From contig CM064530.1 of the NCBI GenBank assembly GCA_032716605.1, positions 4,452,533 to 4,516,532 on the forward strand: a stretch of 64,000 bases of DNA. Direction: 5' to 3'. The notes under the pieces were generated by a model. That model worked only from the letters and a program-made list of their open reading frames with translations. It was not told the origin of the DNA and did no database searches. The translations under genes were made by a program, and so were the position numbers. The DNA is from Paralithodes platypus. Lineage: Eukaryota > Arthropoda > Malacostraca > Decapoda > Lithodidae. Shown piece by piece: positions 29,806-40,652 of this stretch (within the stretch, counting starts at the first letter, position 1; every line of letters begins with the position of its first letter).

Positions 29806-30635
29806 CTTTACGGGTGACCCCTTGCTCCCTCATGTTTAGCTCCATTAGTTTTCAGATATTAAAACATCCGTTCCATTAGTTAGGCGAATTTAAGACCTTT
29901 AGTGTGGCTCGTGCCATTTAGGTGTCGATTTTTCCTGACGAGCGATAGCGAGCCTGCAATAATGGAGGAAGTGGCCTTTGATCGGGGCACTGTTCTACCG
30001 AAAATGCACAAATTTATCTCCAAGGGGGTCTCGGGGTATACTTTAACCCTTAATTGGCGGCGCGCAACATATGTTGAGTGAAATAAATTTGGACTAAGTG
30101 GCGGTGCACGACAGCTGTCGAGCGCCATTTTCAACACGTAATGTTGCTGAGAGAGAGAGCTGAGCGGTGGGACGAGCGTAGTAACCTTATGACCGCTCCC
30201 CACGACCACTGTGGACGTACTGAACTGTATACCACCTTCCTCCCCCCTTTCTCACTCGCTACACAGGGAATTATGTACGGAAATTACCTTATTTTAGGGT
30301 TTTTGCACTCGTGTTGCACGATCGTTGCAAGAGAACCAGTGGTCGTACAAGGATGGTTCGGGTGTCATTGGAAAGCTCTGTTTACGCCCTTTCAGGGATA
30401 GATACTTGTTTTACGCTCTGGGTCTTGTTTATGCATGAAAATGAGCACGGAAACAACCCTATTTAAGGTAAAAAAAAAAAAAAAAAACGCTGGGCGGTAC
30501 ATATAAATTACCGCCTAGGCCGCTCGTAAGGGGTTAAAGCTTGATGGAGGTCTAATGAAACTAAAAAAGTAAAAATAAAATGGATAAAAATAATACCGGT
30601 ATATAATAAATAAACAAATAAGAATATCCCCTTAA
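29806..30635 (+). mobile_element. TTAA MITE family F carrying a family E insertion
   Basis: GACCCCTTGCTCCCTCATG, TCCTGACGAGCGATAGCGAGCC, CCAAGGGGGTCTCGGGG, then family E (30043-30537), then AGCTTGATGGAGGTC-AATGAAACTAAA and the end ATATCCCCTTAA. Removing E gives an F of normal length. Confidence 0.8.
30043..30537 (+). mobile_element. TTAA element family E, 495 bp, nested in F
   Basis: TTAACCCTTAATTGGCGGC and GCCGCTCGTAAGGGGTTAA form the inverted ends at TTAA. An internal A-run lies at 30471-30487. The interior is not palindromic and has no transposase. It contains ATGTTGCTGAGAGAGAGAGC and TCGTGTTGCACGATCGTTGC; no product can be assigned. Confidence 0.78.
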
Positions 30636-30690
30636 CCTTTGCAATCAAACGACGCCATATGTTATACTCGGCTTACTTACACCTATATTA

Positions 30691-30692
<2 letters not shown>

Positions 30693-30725
<33 letters not shown>

Positions 30726-30745
30726 TTAATAATACTAATAATAAT
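30693..30745 (+). repeat. (ACT)n then (AAT)n trinucleotide repeat
   Basis: About 11 ACT units followed by AATAATACT-type units. Confidence 0.95.
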
Positions 30746-31040
30746 AACTATAAACTCGATACAGGAGCAATCAAATGAATGCACAAGAAAAATTAAAAAG
30801 AAGCATACACAATTTGATACAGTAAGAATTAAACGAATGCAAAAATAATAGTAATAAAATAAAAAAAAAAACGAAACAAAGAGTAAAATAAATGCAGACA
30901 TAATAAAGTGCAATTTCATTATACACCTTACTTGCTTCAGTAACAAGAGATTCCTTTGGTAAGATAGTGTCATTCAAGGCCTAAGGTGGCGGGTCGGGGA
31001 AAGAAAGGCACAAAAGAGATGCTGTTTAGACTTTAGAAAC

Positions 31041-31467
31041 TTAAGGGGAAGGGGAAGGGAGAGCTTTCTGGACCCATTTTCTTCCTCATGTTAAGTCCTA
31101 ATAGGGAGGGGTCCTATTAGGGGTGGGTGGAGGGTTCTGGTATTCACTACTTCCTCATGTTTAGCCCCAATTAAGGGGGGAGGGGAGGGGAGGGGGGGGG
31201 GGGCCTTTCTGGACCCCACATCTTTCTCATGGATAGCACCATTAGTTTTGTGATTAGGGGTTGTAGGAGGGGACTTACTAGACCCCCTTCTTCCTCAAGT
31301 TAAGCCTCATTAGTTTTGACTTTAAGATGTTCGCCCCATTCGTTTTGGCGATTTTTAGACTTTACGCCCAATTTATTTGTAAAATTTAAGACCTTTCATG
31401 CCATTAAGGTGTCGATTTTTTTCTTGGCGATAGATAACTTTAATTTAGGAAGAACCGGGAAATGCCC
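31041..31467 (+). mobile_element. TTAA MITE family F, left end present in several tandem copies
   Basis: The F left segment (GACCC-CTTC-TCCTCATGTT-AGCC with a G-rich lead) occurs around 31070, 31140, 31205 and 31285, then the element runs on through TTTAAGATGTTCGCCCC, GTTTTGGCGATTT and a damaged core TTGGCGATAGAT. It ends without a right terminus. Poly-G lies at 31192-31203. Confidence 0.65.
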
Positions 31468-31862
31468 ACATTTGTTCGAAACTATCAACACCGGTGTACT
31501 GTATCGAACCTGTTTCTATTAATCTGCCTGCCAACAACACATTCCTAAAACCATACCCTAAAAATGAGCCAAAATTATGATTACCACAGCCCTTTTCATT
31601 ATGCAGGGAATGCCTATGAAGCAAAAAGTCAATGATGCCAGAGGGAGTATGTTTTTTGCTACACTGCCCTCAAAACATGACACTCTTCCTACCTCCAGGG
31701 TCAGCTTGCATTTTTTTTTTTTTTTTTTAAACAAGCGTTTTTAGTTTTTTGTTTTTTACCCCATTTTTGTTTTTTTTTTAATTACCGTACTTTTTCGGGG
31801 TGAGGTCAAATTGATTTAACATATTGCACATAGCCTATGTGGTGGTTTTGATACACGTGTGT

Positions 31863-31907
<45 letters not shown>

Positions 31908-32400
31908 GGTAATAATAATAATACCAGCACGTTTTAATGGCGAGATTAATCACTTTTATCGCATAGCGTACCGTACCGTACTTTACTTGGGTATAGGCTA
32001 TAGGCCTAAATCGCGATTGATAAATGAATTCAATTTACTAAATATTAATTACCTGTACTGGTACTACATTTAGCTTAGTATTTAATGCACATACTGTACA
32101 AGATTGATTTATATATCATGTATACATTTTGTTTCCTTCAAAATATAACACTCTTCATACCTCCAGGAGCTTACACTGTTCCCAAAGTAGGCTACCGACG
32201 TTTTCTTTTAACAAGCAATTCGATTTTTGCATATTTATATTTTATTGTATGTTTTAAAGTTACGATTTCGCAGCCAAACTGAACATGAACTCCTATTTCC
32301 ACATGTTATTCTTTCCTCTCACTTAAACAGTAGGCTACTATACCGCGGTTCTAAATATGAACACGATTAGATTAATATAGCCTACATTATTCGAGAATGG
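31468..32400. other. AT-rich spacer with T-runs and (TA)n
   Basis: Poly-T at about 31711-31729 and 31768-31780, (TA)20 at 31867-31907 and an AAT patch. No recognisable gene; a 65-residue open frame (32085-32282) shows no motif. Confidence 0.5.
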
Positions 32401-32430
32401 ATAATAAGTCGTAGGCGTGTGCATAAACCT

Positions 32431-32530
32431 TTAACTTTCTTGGTGGTGTACGGTAGCTTAATGGTTAGAATGTTTAAAAATCTGTGTTTGACAACCCAGG
32501 TTCGAACCCCGGTGGATCACATATGCTTTC
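32431..32530 (+). repeat. tRNA-derived SINE (Asp/Glu-type head)
   Basis: CTTGGTGGTGTA, then GCTTAATGGTTAGAATG and CCCAGGTTCGAACCCCGG with GTGGATCACATATGCTTTCATTAATTTCATTGG downstream. The same tail follows the copies at 44425 and 54965, so it is a dispersed family and not a tRNA gene. Confidence 0.7.
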
Positions 32531-32835
32531 ATTAATTTCATTGGAGGTGTTTGGTGTTGGGGTGAAATTATTAAAATATAGATTATAATTTATAGTCTGG
32601 CAACAGCATATTTAGGTATAGTCTGCTCCAGGATTTTTAACGAGCAGGCTACATGTTTATATTGTTGCATGTCATATTTGTATACTTCAAAATAGCCTAT
32701 GACTGTGTGTGTGTGTACTTACTCTTACTCTTGTTGTATTGCGGGAGTGAGCATGCTCGTTATTTCCCGCCTCCTATATATGTGTAGGTGTTATATGTAT
32801 CGTTGGAATAGCTGTGGATGTGTGTGTAGTCTGTA

Positions 32836-33164
32836 TTTTTAGCCAATTGGCGACATCGGAAACGAAGGCTTAGGGTGGATCTGTATGGTACCATTCTCAC
32901 TATAGACGGTACCGTCTCGCCCGAAGGCTTAGGTAGCCATCAGCTTAGGTGAACCATATGATACCCATCTCGCCTTGTACCATTTGTGCCAACCCCAGAT
33001 GGGACGTCACAACGTCGTCCACTTATTCCAGGTACCTATTTACAGCTAGGTGAACTGAGGCTAACACATGAAAGGAGACAAGCCCAATTTGTCTCCGCCC
33101 GGCCGGGGATTGAACCCCCGACCCCTCGTGTGTGAGACGAGAGCTCTACCTACTAGGCTACGGG

Positions 33165-33166
<2 letters not shown>
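32836..33166 (-). repeat. tRNA-Val-like SINE, reverse orientation
   Basis: On the minus strand from 33166: TAGCCTAGTAGGTAGAGC (A box), CTCGTCTCACACACGAGG (anticodon arm with CAC) and GGGGGTTCAATCCCCGG (B box, good T arm). These are followed by CCTCAGTTCACCTAGCTG and AAATAGGTACCTGG, a body that I associate with crustacean and other marine invertebrate SINEs. (GT)n adjoins the head. The tail side contains the near-duplicated word CGAAGGCTTAGG. Confidence 0.8.

Positions 33167-33168
<2 letters not shown>

Positions 33169-33218
<50 letters not shown>
33169..33218 (+). repeat. (GT)n microsatellite
   Basis: About 25 GT units between the SINE head and a family F left end. Confidence 0.97.
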
Positions 33219-33220
<2 letters not shown>

Positions 33221-33422
33221 AGGGGGAGATAGATTATTTTTGTCTGGCCCCTGTTCTCCCTTGTGTTTAGCCTAGTGAAATTAGCGCCATTAGTTTTGAG
33301 ATTCTAAGACGTTCGTTCCATTTGTTTCACACTTTTAAGACCTTTCGCTCCATTTTTGTGCAATATCAAGACCTTTCATGCCATTTAGATATCGATTTGT
33401 TCCTGAAGATCGATAGCGCTAT
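33218..33422 (+). mobile_element. TTAA MITE family F, left half
   Basis: TTAAGGGGGAGATAGATT, AGTTTTGAGATTCTAAGACGTTCG, CAATATCAAGACCTTTCATGCC and AAGATCGATAGCGCTATT, then the match stops. Confidence 0.7.
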
Positions 33423-33604
33423 TAAAAGTACTATAAATAATCATTTTGTTCAGTCAATTTGTACGGGCAACAATTATAATCTAGCCTCTTCAAAATTTAA
33501 GTTTAATCAGAAATCAGCCACCTAACATATTCAGCCTTCAGTTAAGATGCTTATGACAATGTGAAAGAGCCTCAAAATAGTACGCGACAAAATATGCTGA
33601 TCGA

Positions 33605-33641
33605 AAATTGCCGTAAAAAGCGCTCGTGTGACAGTAGCTTT
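33605..33641 (+). repeat. Family L end fragment
   Basis: AAAAAGCGCTCGTGTGACAGTAGCTT matches the right end of the tandem L elements at 55919-56342. Confidence 0.5.
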
Positions 33642-34131
33642 AAGGGGGAGGTACCGTAGTCGCTTTTTCTGCCCCCCCCCCCCCCCCCCCCCTTCTCCCT
33701 CATGTTTAGCATATTAGTTTTGAGATTGTAAGACGTTCGTTCCATTAGTTTGGCGATTTGGAGACCGTTCGCCCCATTTCTTTGTCAATATTAAGACCTA
33801 TCGTGCCATTTAGGTGTAGATTTTCATGGCGAGCCTAAGCGAGCCTGAAATGTTAAAAGGAATCGGCCTTCGGCCGGTACATTTTTCTACAAAAAATGTA
33901 CAAATTTATCTTGGAAGGGGGTCTAGTGGGTGTTTCTTAAATCTTGATGGAGGTCTGGGGAGGAAACTAAAAAAAATAAAAGTATAAGCAAATAAATACC
34001 CCCATCCCCCCTTAAAGCTTGATGGAGGTCTGGGGAGGAAACTGAAGAAAGAAAAAATATTAAATAAATAATGATATACAGTATAACCCCCCCCCCCCCG
34101 CGCAAAAAAAAAAAGAGCACTACCCCCTAAA
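33640..34131 (+). mobile_element. TTAA MITE family F with duplicated right end
   Basis: The complete F runs from 33640 (TTAAGGGGGAGG) to 34015 (CCCCCCTTAA), with poly-C at 33667-33692. Directly after it, AGCTTGATGGAGGTCTGGGGAGGAAACTGAAG repeats the right third (34016-34131), followed by poly-C and poly-A. Confidence 0.82.
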
Positions 34132-34192
34132 TCAATAAACAAGCCGGACTCCCGTAATGAAGTAGGGATATCACAAGACCAGGGGGGGGGGG

Positions 34193-34860
34193 TAATTGAA
34201 AAGGAAGATGCCGGTCTGATAATATGGATTCTATAGTGGGCTGCCTAGAAGATCAAGGTAGTTAGCGAATGTAAGCGAACAAAATATATAGTTACCGTTT
34301 ATAGTAGGCTGCCTAGAAGATCAGATAGGTACGGTAGCGAATACAAGAGAAGCAAATATATAGGTATCTAAGAACAGGAAGATAGTCTGACAATATGGGT
34401 TCTATAGTACTGTAGGCTGCCTAGAAGATCAAGGTGGGAAACGAATCTAAGAGAAACAAATATACAGTATAGTTATCTGAGAAAGGGAAGATAGTATGTT
34501 AATAAGGATTCTATAGTTGGTTGCCTATAGTCTATTTTTTTCCAGCTGAGGGTAAATTGCCATGTTTCTATCTTTATTACTCAGCTATAAGGTAGATTTT
34601 GTAGTGAAATATTATGTTAATTATGAAAACTTGGCATTAATACGACACACAGCCATAGTAGTTTCATATATTTCCATTAATTATTGAGAAATCAGCTACT
34701 AAGGGATTCAATTTACCATCAGCTGGAAAAAAATAGAGTATATTAGATCAAGGTAGGCAGCGAATCTAAGAGAAAACATACAGTATATAGCCTAGTTATC
34801 GGTATATCAGAAAAGAGATAGTCTGATACTAAGGATTCTATAGTAGGCTTCTTATTTTTC
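34193..34860 (+). repeat. Degenerate minisatellite interrupted by a MITE
   Basis: Units of about 100-115 bp with GAAGAT-GTCTGA-AATATGG-TTCTATAGTA, GGCTGCCTAGAAGATCAAGG and GCGAATCTAAGAGAA-CAAATATA. Four units precede and one follows the MITE at 34532-34736. Confidence 0.8.
34532..34736. mobile_element. MITE (CTATTTTTTTCCAGCTG ends), 205 bp
   Basis: CTATTTTTTTCCAGCTGAGG on the left and CAGCTGGAAAAAAATAG on the right are inverted, extending inward to GGTAAATTG / CAATTTACC. AGT flanks both sides as a possible short target duplication. It is inserted in the minisatellite. Confidence 0.8.
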
Positions 34861-34864
34861 TATG

Positions 34865-34950
34865 TGAGTGAGGGAGACAAAAGGCAGAACTGTCTGTATA
34901 GAGTGCCTCCCCCAGAGTTGAAAGAGTGACAGGGCCAAAATCAAGGAAGC
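34865..34950 (-). repeat. LINE 3' UTR fragment
   Basis: GTGAGGGAGACAAAAGGCAGAACTGTCTG, GCCTCCCCCAGAGTT and AGAGTGACAGGGCCAA match the 3' end of the LINE at 21962-22925. Confidence 0.75.
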
Positions 34951-34964
34951 AAGAGCGAGCCTGC

Positions 34965-35192
34965 AATTGAACACTTGCGAGTTTCAGGCTATGAGGAAGT
35001 TCGGCCTGTAAACATCGATAATAAACACAAATATATTAATTATGTAGGTTTCTGATGGATAGATAATATGTTGAATTTGGTTTTATGTATTTATAAATTT
35101 ACTAAAACCGTATTATAGTTGGTTATTCTGCTAAATATCGATGTCTACAGCTCCAACCTCCTTATAGAACGAAACTCGCAAGTGGTCAATTA
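34965..35192 (-). mobile_element. MITE family J, copy 3
   Basis: AATTGAACACTTGCGAGTTTCAGGC and GAACGAAACTCGCAAGTGGTCAATT form the ends. The orientation is reversed relative to 1966. It abuts a family F remnant. Confidence 0.8.
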
Positions 35193-35378
35193 GGGGAGAC
35201 TGGTAGGCTATTCAGCCTCGGCGGGGGCATTTTAAATGTATCTTGAAGGGTGTCTTGTTGGCATTTTTATTATATTTATAGATATATATAGTTATACCAT
35301 TTGTATAAGCTTGATGGAAGTCTAAGGGGGAAACTAAACAAAAAAATAATAATACTAAAAACAAATTTCTCCCCTTAA
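35193..35378 (+). mobile_element. TTAA MITE family F, large internal deletion
   Basis: TTAGGGGAGACTGGTAGGC start, GCCTCGGCGGGGGCATTTTAAATG, AAGCTTGATGGAAGTCTAAGGGGGAAACTAA and the end TTTCTCCCCTTAA. Confidence 0.75.
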
Positions 35379-35701
35379 ACACATAACTCCCTCAACATTA
35401 GACCACAGTACCATGACGCAACTCAGATGTTTATTCTGATATCATTAGACAATTGTAGGCTATTCAGATTATAACTACTGACGTCAGACCAATTTACTCA
35501 GCTAAGGACAAAACAAAAACTCGTAATCTATAATCAAACACATCTGGCAAAATATGTCGGGCACGTAACTTCTCTGAATGCGCCTATTGGGAGTAATTAT
35601 GAGTGGTATGAACATGATTAGTATTGTTTCGAGTACATACATACTTCCTGATTTAATATTCGTCCACACCTTTTGCATCGTCCTGTCTGGTTTATTGCAG
35701 T

Positions 35702-35931
35702 CAGGGGGTCAAACCGGAGCAATTTGTTTGAAGAGTTGAATGAATACGAGAAAGAATACGAAAATTGTACCATGAAATAGCATTGTTTTTGCCAGTTTGT
35801 CACTTCCAAAGACATAATTTGATATAAAGTTGGTTAGTGGAGAGAACATAATAATGTTAACCACAATTTTATCTTGACACAAAATACCGGTAATAATAAT
35901 AATAAAGACTCCCATTTCCCTTGACACCCTG
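35702..35931 (+). mobile_element. hAT-like MITE family C, copy 3
   Basis: CAGGGGGTCAAACCGGAGC and CCCTTGACACCCTG form the inverted ends. The interior AAATAGCATTGTTTTTGCCA and CACTTCCAAAGACATAA match 12381. It carries an (AAT)n patch. No clear target duplication is visible. Confidence 0.75.
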
Positions 35932-36714
35932 AAATTTGCAATATATCATCCAGCGTGTCATATCGATACTATGAAATTTAGTAGAGCGAGATTTCTGCCC
36001 CCATGCACTTAATAATTGTGAAAAGGAGAGGTGTGTTGGCTTGAAAGGACGTGCGTAAAAAGCCATCCAGTTGTTAATTGAAATCGATGGGATATTTCGA
36101 CGACAATTCCTGGCAACACTTTATTGCGTGTTTTGCAATATTATCGGAAACTACAATGTAACCTATGTAGATTATTTCAAGTGAGTTCTTACATAAGTTT
36201 AATTCTGGTCTTGTTTGGTCTGGCGATTGCTCGGAATGATCACCTTTTCATAGCCCCCCCCCCCCCCCCCAACACACAAACACGAGCGCGTTTGCAAGAA
36301 TTTGATTGTGATTGCCTTTTCTTTCAAAACCTTTGTATAATTTTCTTTGTGTATCTATTGTATAATTCGTTTTATGTATATGTGTATCTTCTCCGAATAT
36401 CAGATAAACTAGTTTAGTATTTGATTAAGACCTGTCGAATATTTCTACAAATATTCCCTAAGGGGTGGCAGAATAAGTGCCCGCATGCTTCAAATTTAAA
36501 GTGTTTGAACAGGAGCCTCAGGCCATTTTTCACACCATGACATTTGATCAAGATAACTTCCCTTATCGTATGTAATCTCCCAGCAGGTTCCAGTAACACT
36601 AATGGCATGATACACTGTTACACACATTGCCTACACTGTGACAAATGTGTACAAAACAAAAACAAATCAAATGTACGGTAATATAAATGGTTATCCACAA
36701 TAAATCACGTTCGG
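35932..36714. other. No recognised feature
   Basis: Mixed sequence with poly-C at 36257-36270. A 97-residue plus-strand open frame (36124-36417) looks hydrophobic towards its end (FVYLLYNSFYVYVYLL) but lacks any family signature and any context. I do not call it a gene. Confidence 0.35.
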
Positions 36715-36790
36715 TTAGTTAGTTAAAATAGGACTTAAGTGGCTATCAATCAACCCTTCTGGACCATTAAGTCAACACACTGTAAATGTG
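36715..36790 (+). repeat. Family I repeat, copy 5
   Basis: GTTAGTTAAAATAGGACTTAAG, TATCAACCCTTCTGGACC and CAACACACTGTAAAT. Confidence 0.6.
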
Positions 36791-37180
36791 ACTTATTGAA
36801 ATCAGCATCTAGCCTATGCTGCCAGGCAGTAGGGGGGCCTATAAAGGGTAAGAGGGGGAAGAATACCCTTAGGCATATGTTATAACCAATTTCCACATAT
36901 TACCACCTATTCCACATCACTTTCCCCATTGTACCTTCCTGTTAGAAACAATTATACATTTTGTTTAGCTCGTAATGGTGCAAGTACTTTATTGAATAAT
37001 TCCAACTTATTTTCAATACATTATAATAGGCCCTATACTTCATATATGCAGGTATATAATAAAGAGACAAACATTCATATGAGCCAAGTTCCTATGTAGC
37101 CTACTGGTAGCTGAACAGAGGCATCGGGTGTAAGGACTGTACATAATGATTCAGAGCTCAGGGGTTACATTTGTGCTGAG

Positions 37181-37229
<49 letters not shown>

Positions 37230-37477
37230 GAGGGAGGGGGAGGGGGGGATGCTCGCAGGTGCTAAATTTAGTAAGTAAAGAGCATAGGCTACCTCCATCA
37301 TGCAAACGATCATAGAAATGGTAAATAGGCTATAGGGTTGGCCAAAGTAATAGTTCACAATATAATAGGCTACAATCACCCCCCCCCCCCCCCTCCCTTC
37401 AAATCTCCATAAGCCCTTTTCAACATATCTAACAGGTGCCGTGCGGACCGTGCGGAATTGGGACATCTGAATGGGTG
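36791..37477. other. Spacer with (GA)n and poly-C
   Basis: (GA)n at 37180-37227 and poly-C at 37379-37393. Otherwise nothing recognised. Confidence 0.45.
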
Positions 37478-37580
37478 AAGCGCCATGTTATCGCCAAAGA
37501 AATTGCGTGAATCATCAAAATATCTACAAACTAGGCTATTGGAGCGAAACAAGAGATTCCACTTCCACTTCCCTTAACCA
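37478..37580 (-). mobile_element. TTAA MITE family F-like fragment
   Basis: TGAAGCGCCATGTTATCGCC and ACTAGGCTATTGGAGCGAAAC, ending CCACTTCCCTTAA. A diverged reverse F right end, similar to 60880-60990. Confidence 0.45.
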
Positions 37581-39207
37581 ATTTAAATCCAAGCTAACAC
37601 ACCACCTTCAAAATATTTTCTTTAGCCCGTAAACTTCCCCCACCCAAAATAAAGCCAAACTAATCTGCAACTTAATTTTGGTAGCATTCAAGGAGACTAC
37701 ATCAGGACTCTTCTTCTTCTTACCTCTGACCGGGTATAAGCTATCCTAGAGTTTACTAGCCTATACCCCGTTTGAAAGGACATTAGCAACCCCTGGCAAC
37801 CAACAGTTATTGTCGTTATCGAGTACTTGGAACCCCACCACTTTTTGACGGTGGCGTTAGCGTCTAGTAGGCCTTAGGGCAAGCTCTAGGGCATTTACAC
37901 TTTAAAGTCTGGTTCCTGACCACTTATTGCCTCCTGGTACACGAAATACACACTTGCATTTTCGGTCCTTTGCAGACAAGGACAATCGGGTTTGCCATTG
38001 TTATAATTGACTTTCTATTGCAAAATAATTTATATTGAGGTTGGAGTAGAAATAGGGTTATCTATTCAATGGTTACAACTATACAATTATTATGTGGTAT
38101 TTATTATGAGATACTTGCTAATTTTACCCGGAATGCCTGAATATGTTAGAAGCCGAACTAGTGATCAGCTTGCAAAACAAGACGTGACAGCTACTGGATT
38201 TGTGAAAGACAAATCAGTGTTTTGTGTGTTCTAAATCAATCAGTATTCTTCCATTCTTCCACTGGCATGGTCTGAAAGCATTGTTGCTGTGACATATGCA
38301 ATATTGATTGATTATTCAAGTAAATCAGCTGGTAAATAGTCTATTTTCACTGGCTCCGGACACAAATCAACTCGTTCCCTAGTCGTTTCGCTATCATAAC
38401 ACGATTTATTCTTTAAATAACTTTAATAAGCAAGCCATAACCAACCATATCATAGCATACGCTATTTTATATTGGGATAGGCCTATGCTTATCATCTTAT
38501 TCTGACAGTAATAGTAGAAAATCATGAAAGAAAGGTACGGTGTTGTCATTTCCCTGAATACCGATTTTCGTTTATATTCCGCAGGGAAATTGAAGAACCT
38601 AATCAATCAATCTAGTTTGGGATAAGGTAGGATAGCTGTCCTCTCTGATGATGTATGGATCAATTTTATTTGTAGTCGTTGCCTTCGTCCAGTGGAAGAA
38701 TGAAATATATATTAATCGAAAACAGGACGAAATAAAGTATATTGAGTATGTTGTTTTTAATTTTGTCCTTGATATGTATATACAGCTAAGGCCATATGGT
38801 GAGCGTGCATTATTGCATGGAATAATTATTTTAATTGGTGACGTGAGCTCAAACAATGGTTTTAATCATATAATATGTTATTTTACAGTATCATATATAT
38901 ATATATAGTTCGTTATGTCAGAGAACATTACTTATGTACATAGATGTTGTAACAGGATAGATTAGAGGCTACATAATGTACGTCTTGCCATTACGTCAAA
39001 TTTGTGATTACTATAGGCTACAGTAGGCTACATACAGTACTATGGAGTGCACTAATGAAAGAGAAGTGCGATCCCGTAGTTTTTTCACTATTAGTTGTGG
39101 ATAGCAACAACAGATGGCGTTATTTTGTGCTGGCAACCTTTACGAGCACGATTTTATTAGTACATTAGATAGCAGGTTTCCCATCTCCTAGGACCTAGTA
39201 TATAATC

Positions 39208-39300
39208 TCTGGACATTAGCCTAACCTAACAACCTTACCTAACCTATCCTAGTATTATGGGTGGGGGCTGCCGCCCCCACACCCCCATTATTTGACATCT
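39208..39300 (-). repeat. TTAGG/GC-hairpin mini-element, copy 1 (reverse)
   Basis: TAGCCTAACCTAACAACCTTACC, then GTGGGGGCTGCCGCCCCCAC, the reverse complement of the elements at 40428 and 40533. Confidence 0.7.
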
Positions 39301-40427
39301 TTGACATATTTTTGGTGTATTTTTCTGTGAAATGGGTATTTTTTCAATTTGTCGATAACGAAAATCCTCCATGCGGACTATATGGAGAAAACTATGGCGA
39401 ATCTGTTGGTGCCCATTTTCCCTAATAAATTGTTTCTAATAAGGCGGATGTAGGCTAGGTGTCCTTGAAAATTATCTTAATTTTTTGCATATTTCCTCCC
39501 ACCAAGTCTAGGCTATTGTTGGACTTGGACACACTCTAGTACTCAACCAGTCACCATTGCTCAACTGTAGGATAGTATGGTAATATCATACCTGACTGTC
39601 TTGACTGGCGTGTCCTTTCTAACAAATTGGGCTGCTTGATCATGGCGCGCCATGCGCTTCCGATTGGTGGCCCTACCAGGTGAGTAAACCAGGTGAATAA
39701 GGGAGATCCACAGAGACCTCCTCGGACCAAATAGTTAAACTACCAATATTTAGGCTAAAGAGCAGACACATCATGATCATACATGTCCGTAGATACGTCA
39801 ATCCTGACATATGAAGGGCTTCTATTACCAGATCAGCGGTATTGTATAGGCTACCTGCGTGTTTGTTCAACGAGGCCTATCACCTACGGTATTGTGCCTG
39901 AATCTTGTTAGGCCTAGTCATCATAACTAAATATAAAATTACATTTATGCTTCACAGTTATAGTTTGGAAGGAATAATCGCCAAAACAAAGCAAAATCAT
40001 GTAAATAGCCTATTACTGTATTCGGCAAGAATGTTATTAGGCCTACAGTAAGTGCGGGCGTACCACCGGCCTTGTTTACACCAAGGTCCATATATGTATC
40101 TATGGACCTTGGTTTACACTAGCCTACGCGTAGTGGCGTCGGACCTTTCCCATCATGTTCCCGTCTATTTTGACTGCCTTTGGATATAGCCTAGGCCTAA
40201 AAATACATTAGCCTAACCAAACAACCGGTTATACTGATGTTTTGGACCGACAGTTAGCCCATCGATCTGTTTAGGCCTAATAGGTCCGGTAGAGCATATA
40301 CATCATTGCTATATATGGCATTAAGAGCGGAAATGTATTACAAGGGAGAAACAAAAAAAACTAAAATACATGTATAGGCCTAGGCTACTGTAAAACAATA
40401 AGTTTTTCAGCCAGTACCCAACCAGCG

Positions 40428-40525
40428 GGTGTGGGGGCGGCAGCCCCCACCCATATACTAGGTTAGGTTAGGTTAGGTTGTTAAGTTAGGCTAATGGCAC
40501 AGAAAAAAAAAAAAAAAAAAAAGTA
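40428..40525 (+). repeat. TTAGG/GC-hairpin mini-element, copy 2 with A-tail
   Basis: GTGGGGGCGGCAGCCCCCAC hairpin, TAGGTTAGGTTAGGTTAGG (arthropod telomere-type pentamer) and an A-run of about 21 at 40503-40522. Confidence 0.75.
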
Positions 40526-40532
40526 ACCCAAG

Positions 40533-40617
40533 CAGCGGGGGTGTGGGGGCAGCAGCCCCCACCCATATATTAGGTTAGGTTAGGTAAGGTTGTTAGGTTA
40601 GGCTAATAGCCTAGAAG

Positions 40618-40648
<31 letters not shown>
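40533..40648 (+). repeat. TTAGG/GC-hairpin mini-element, copy 3 with A-tail
   Basis: GTGGGGGCAGCAGCCCCCAC, TTAGGTTAGGTTAGGTAAGG and an A-run of about 28 at 40621-40648. It is head-to-tail with copy 2, at a spacing of about 107 bp. Confidence 0.75.

Positions 40649-40652
<4 letters not shown>

Noticed and set aside
36124..36417. 97-residue frame that might encode a small membrane protein
   Set aside because: No family signature, no start or splice context, and AT-rich hydrophobic translation is expected by chance.
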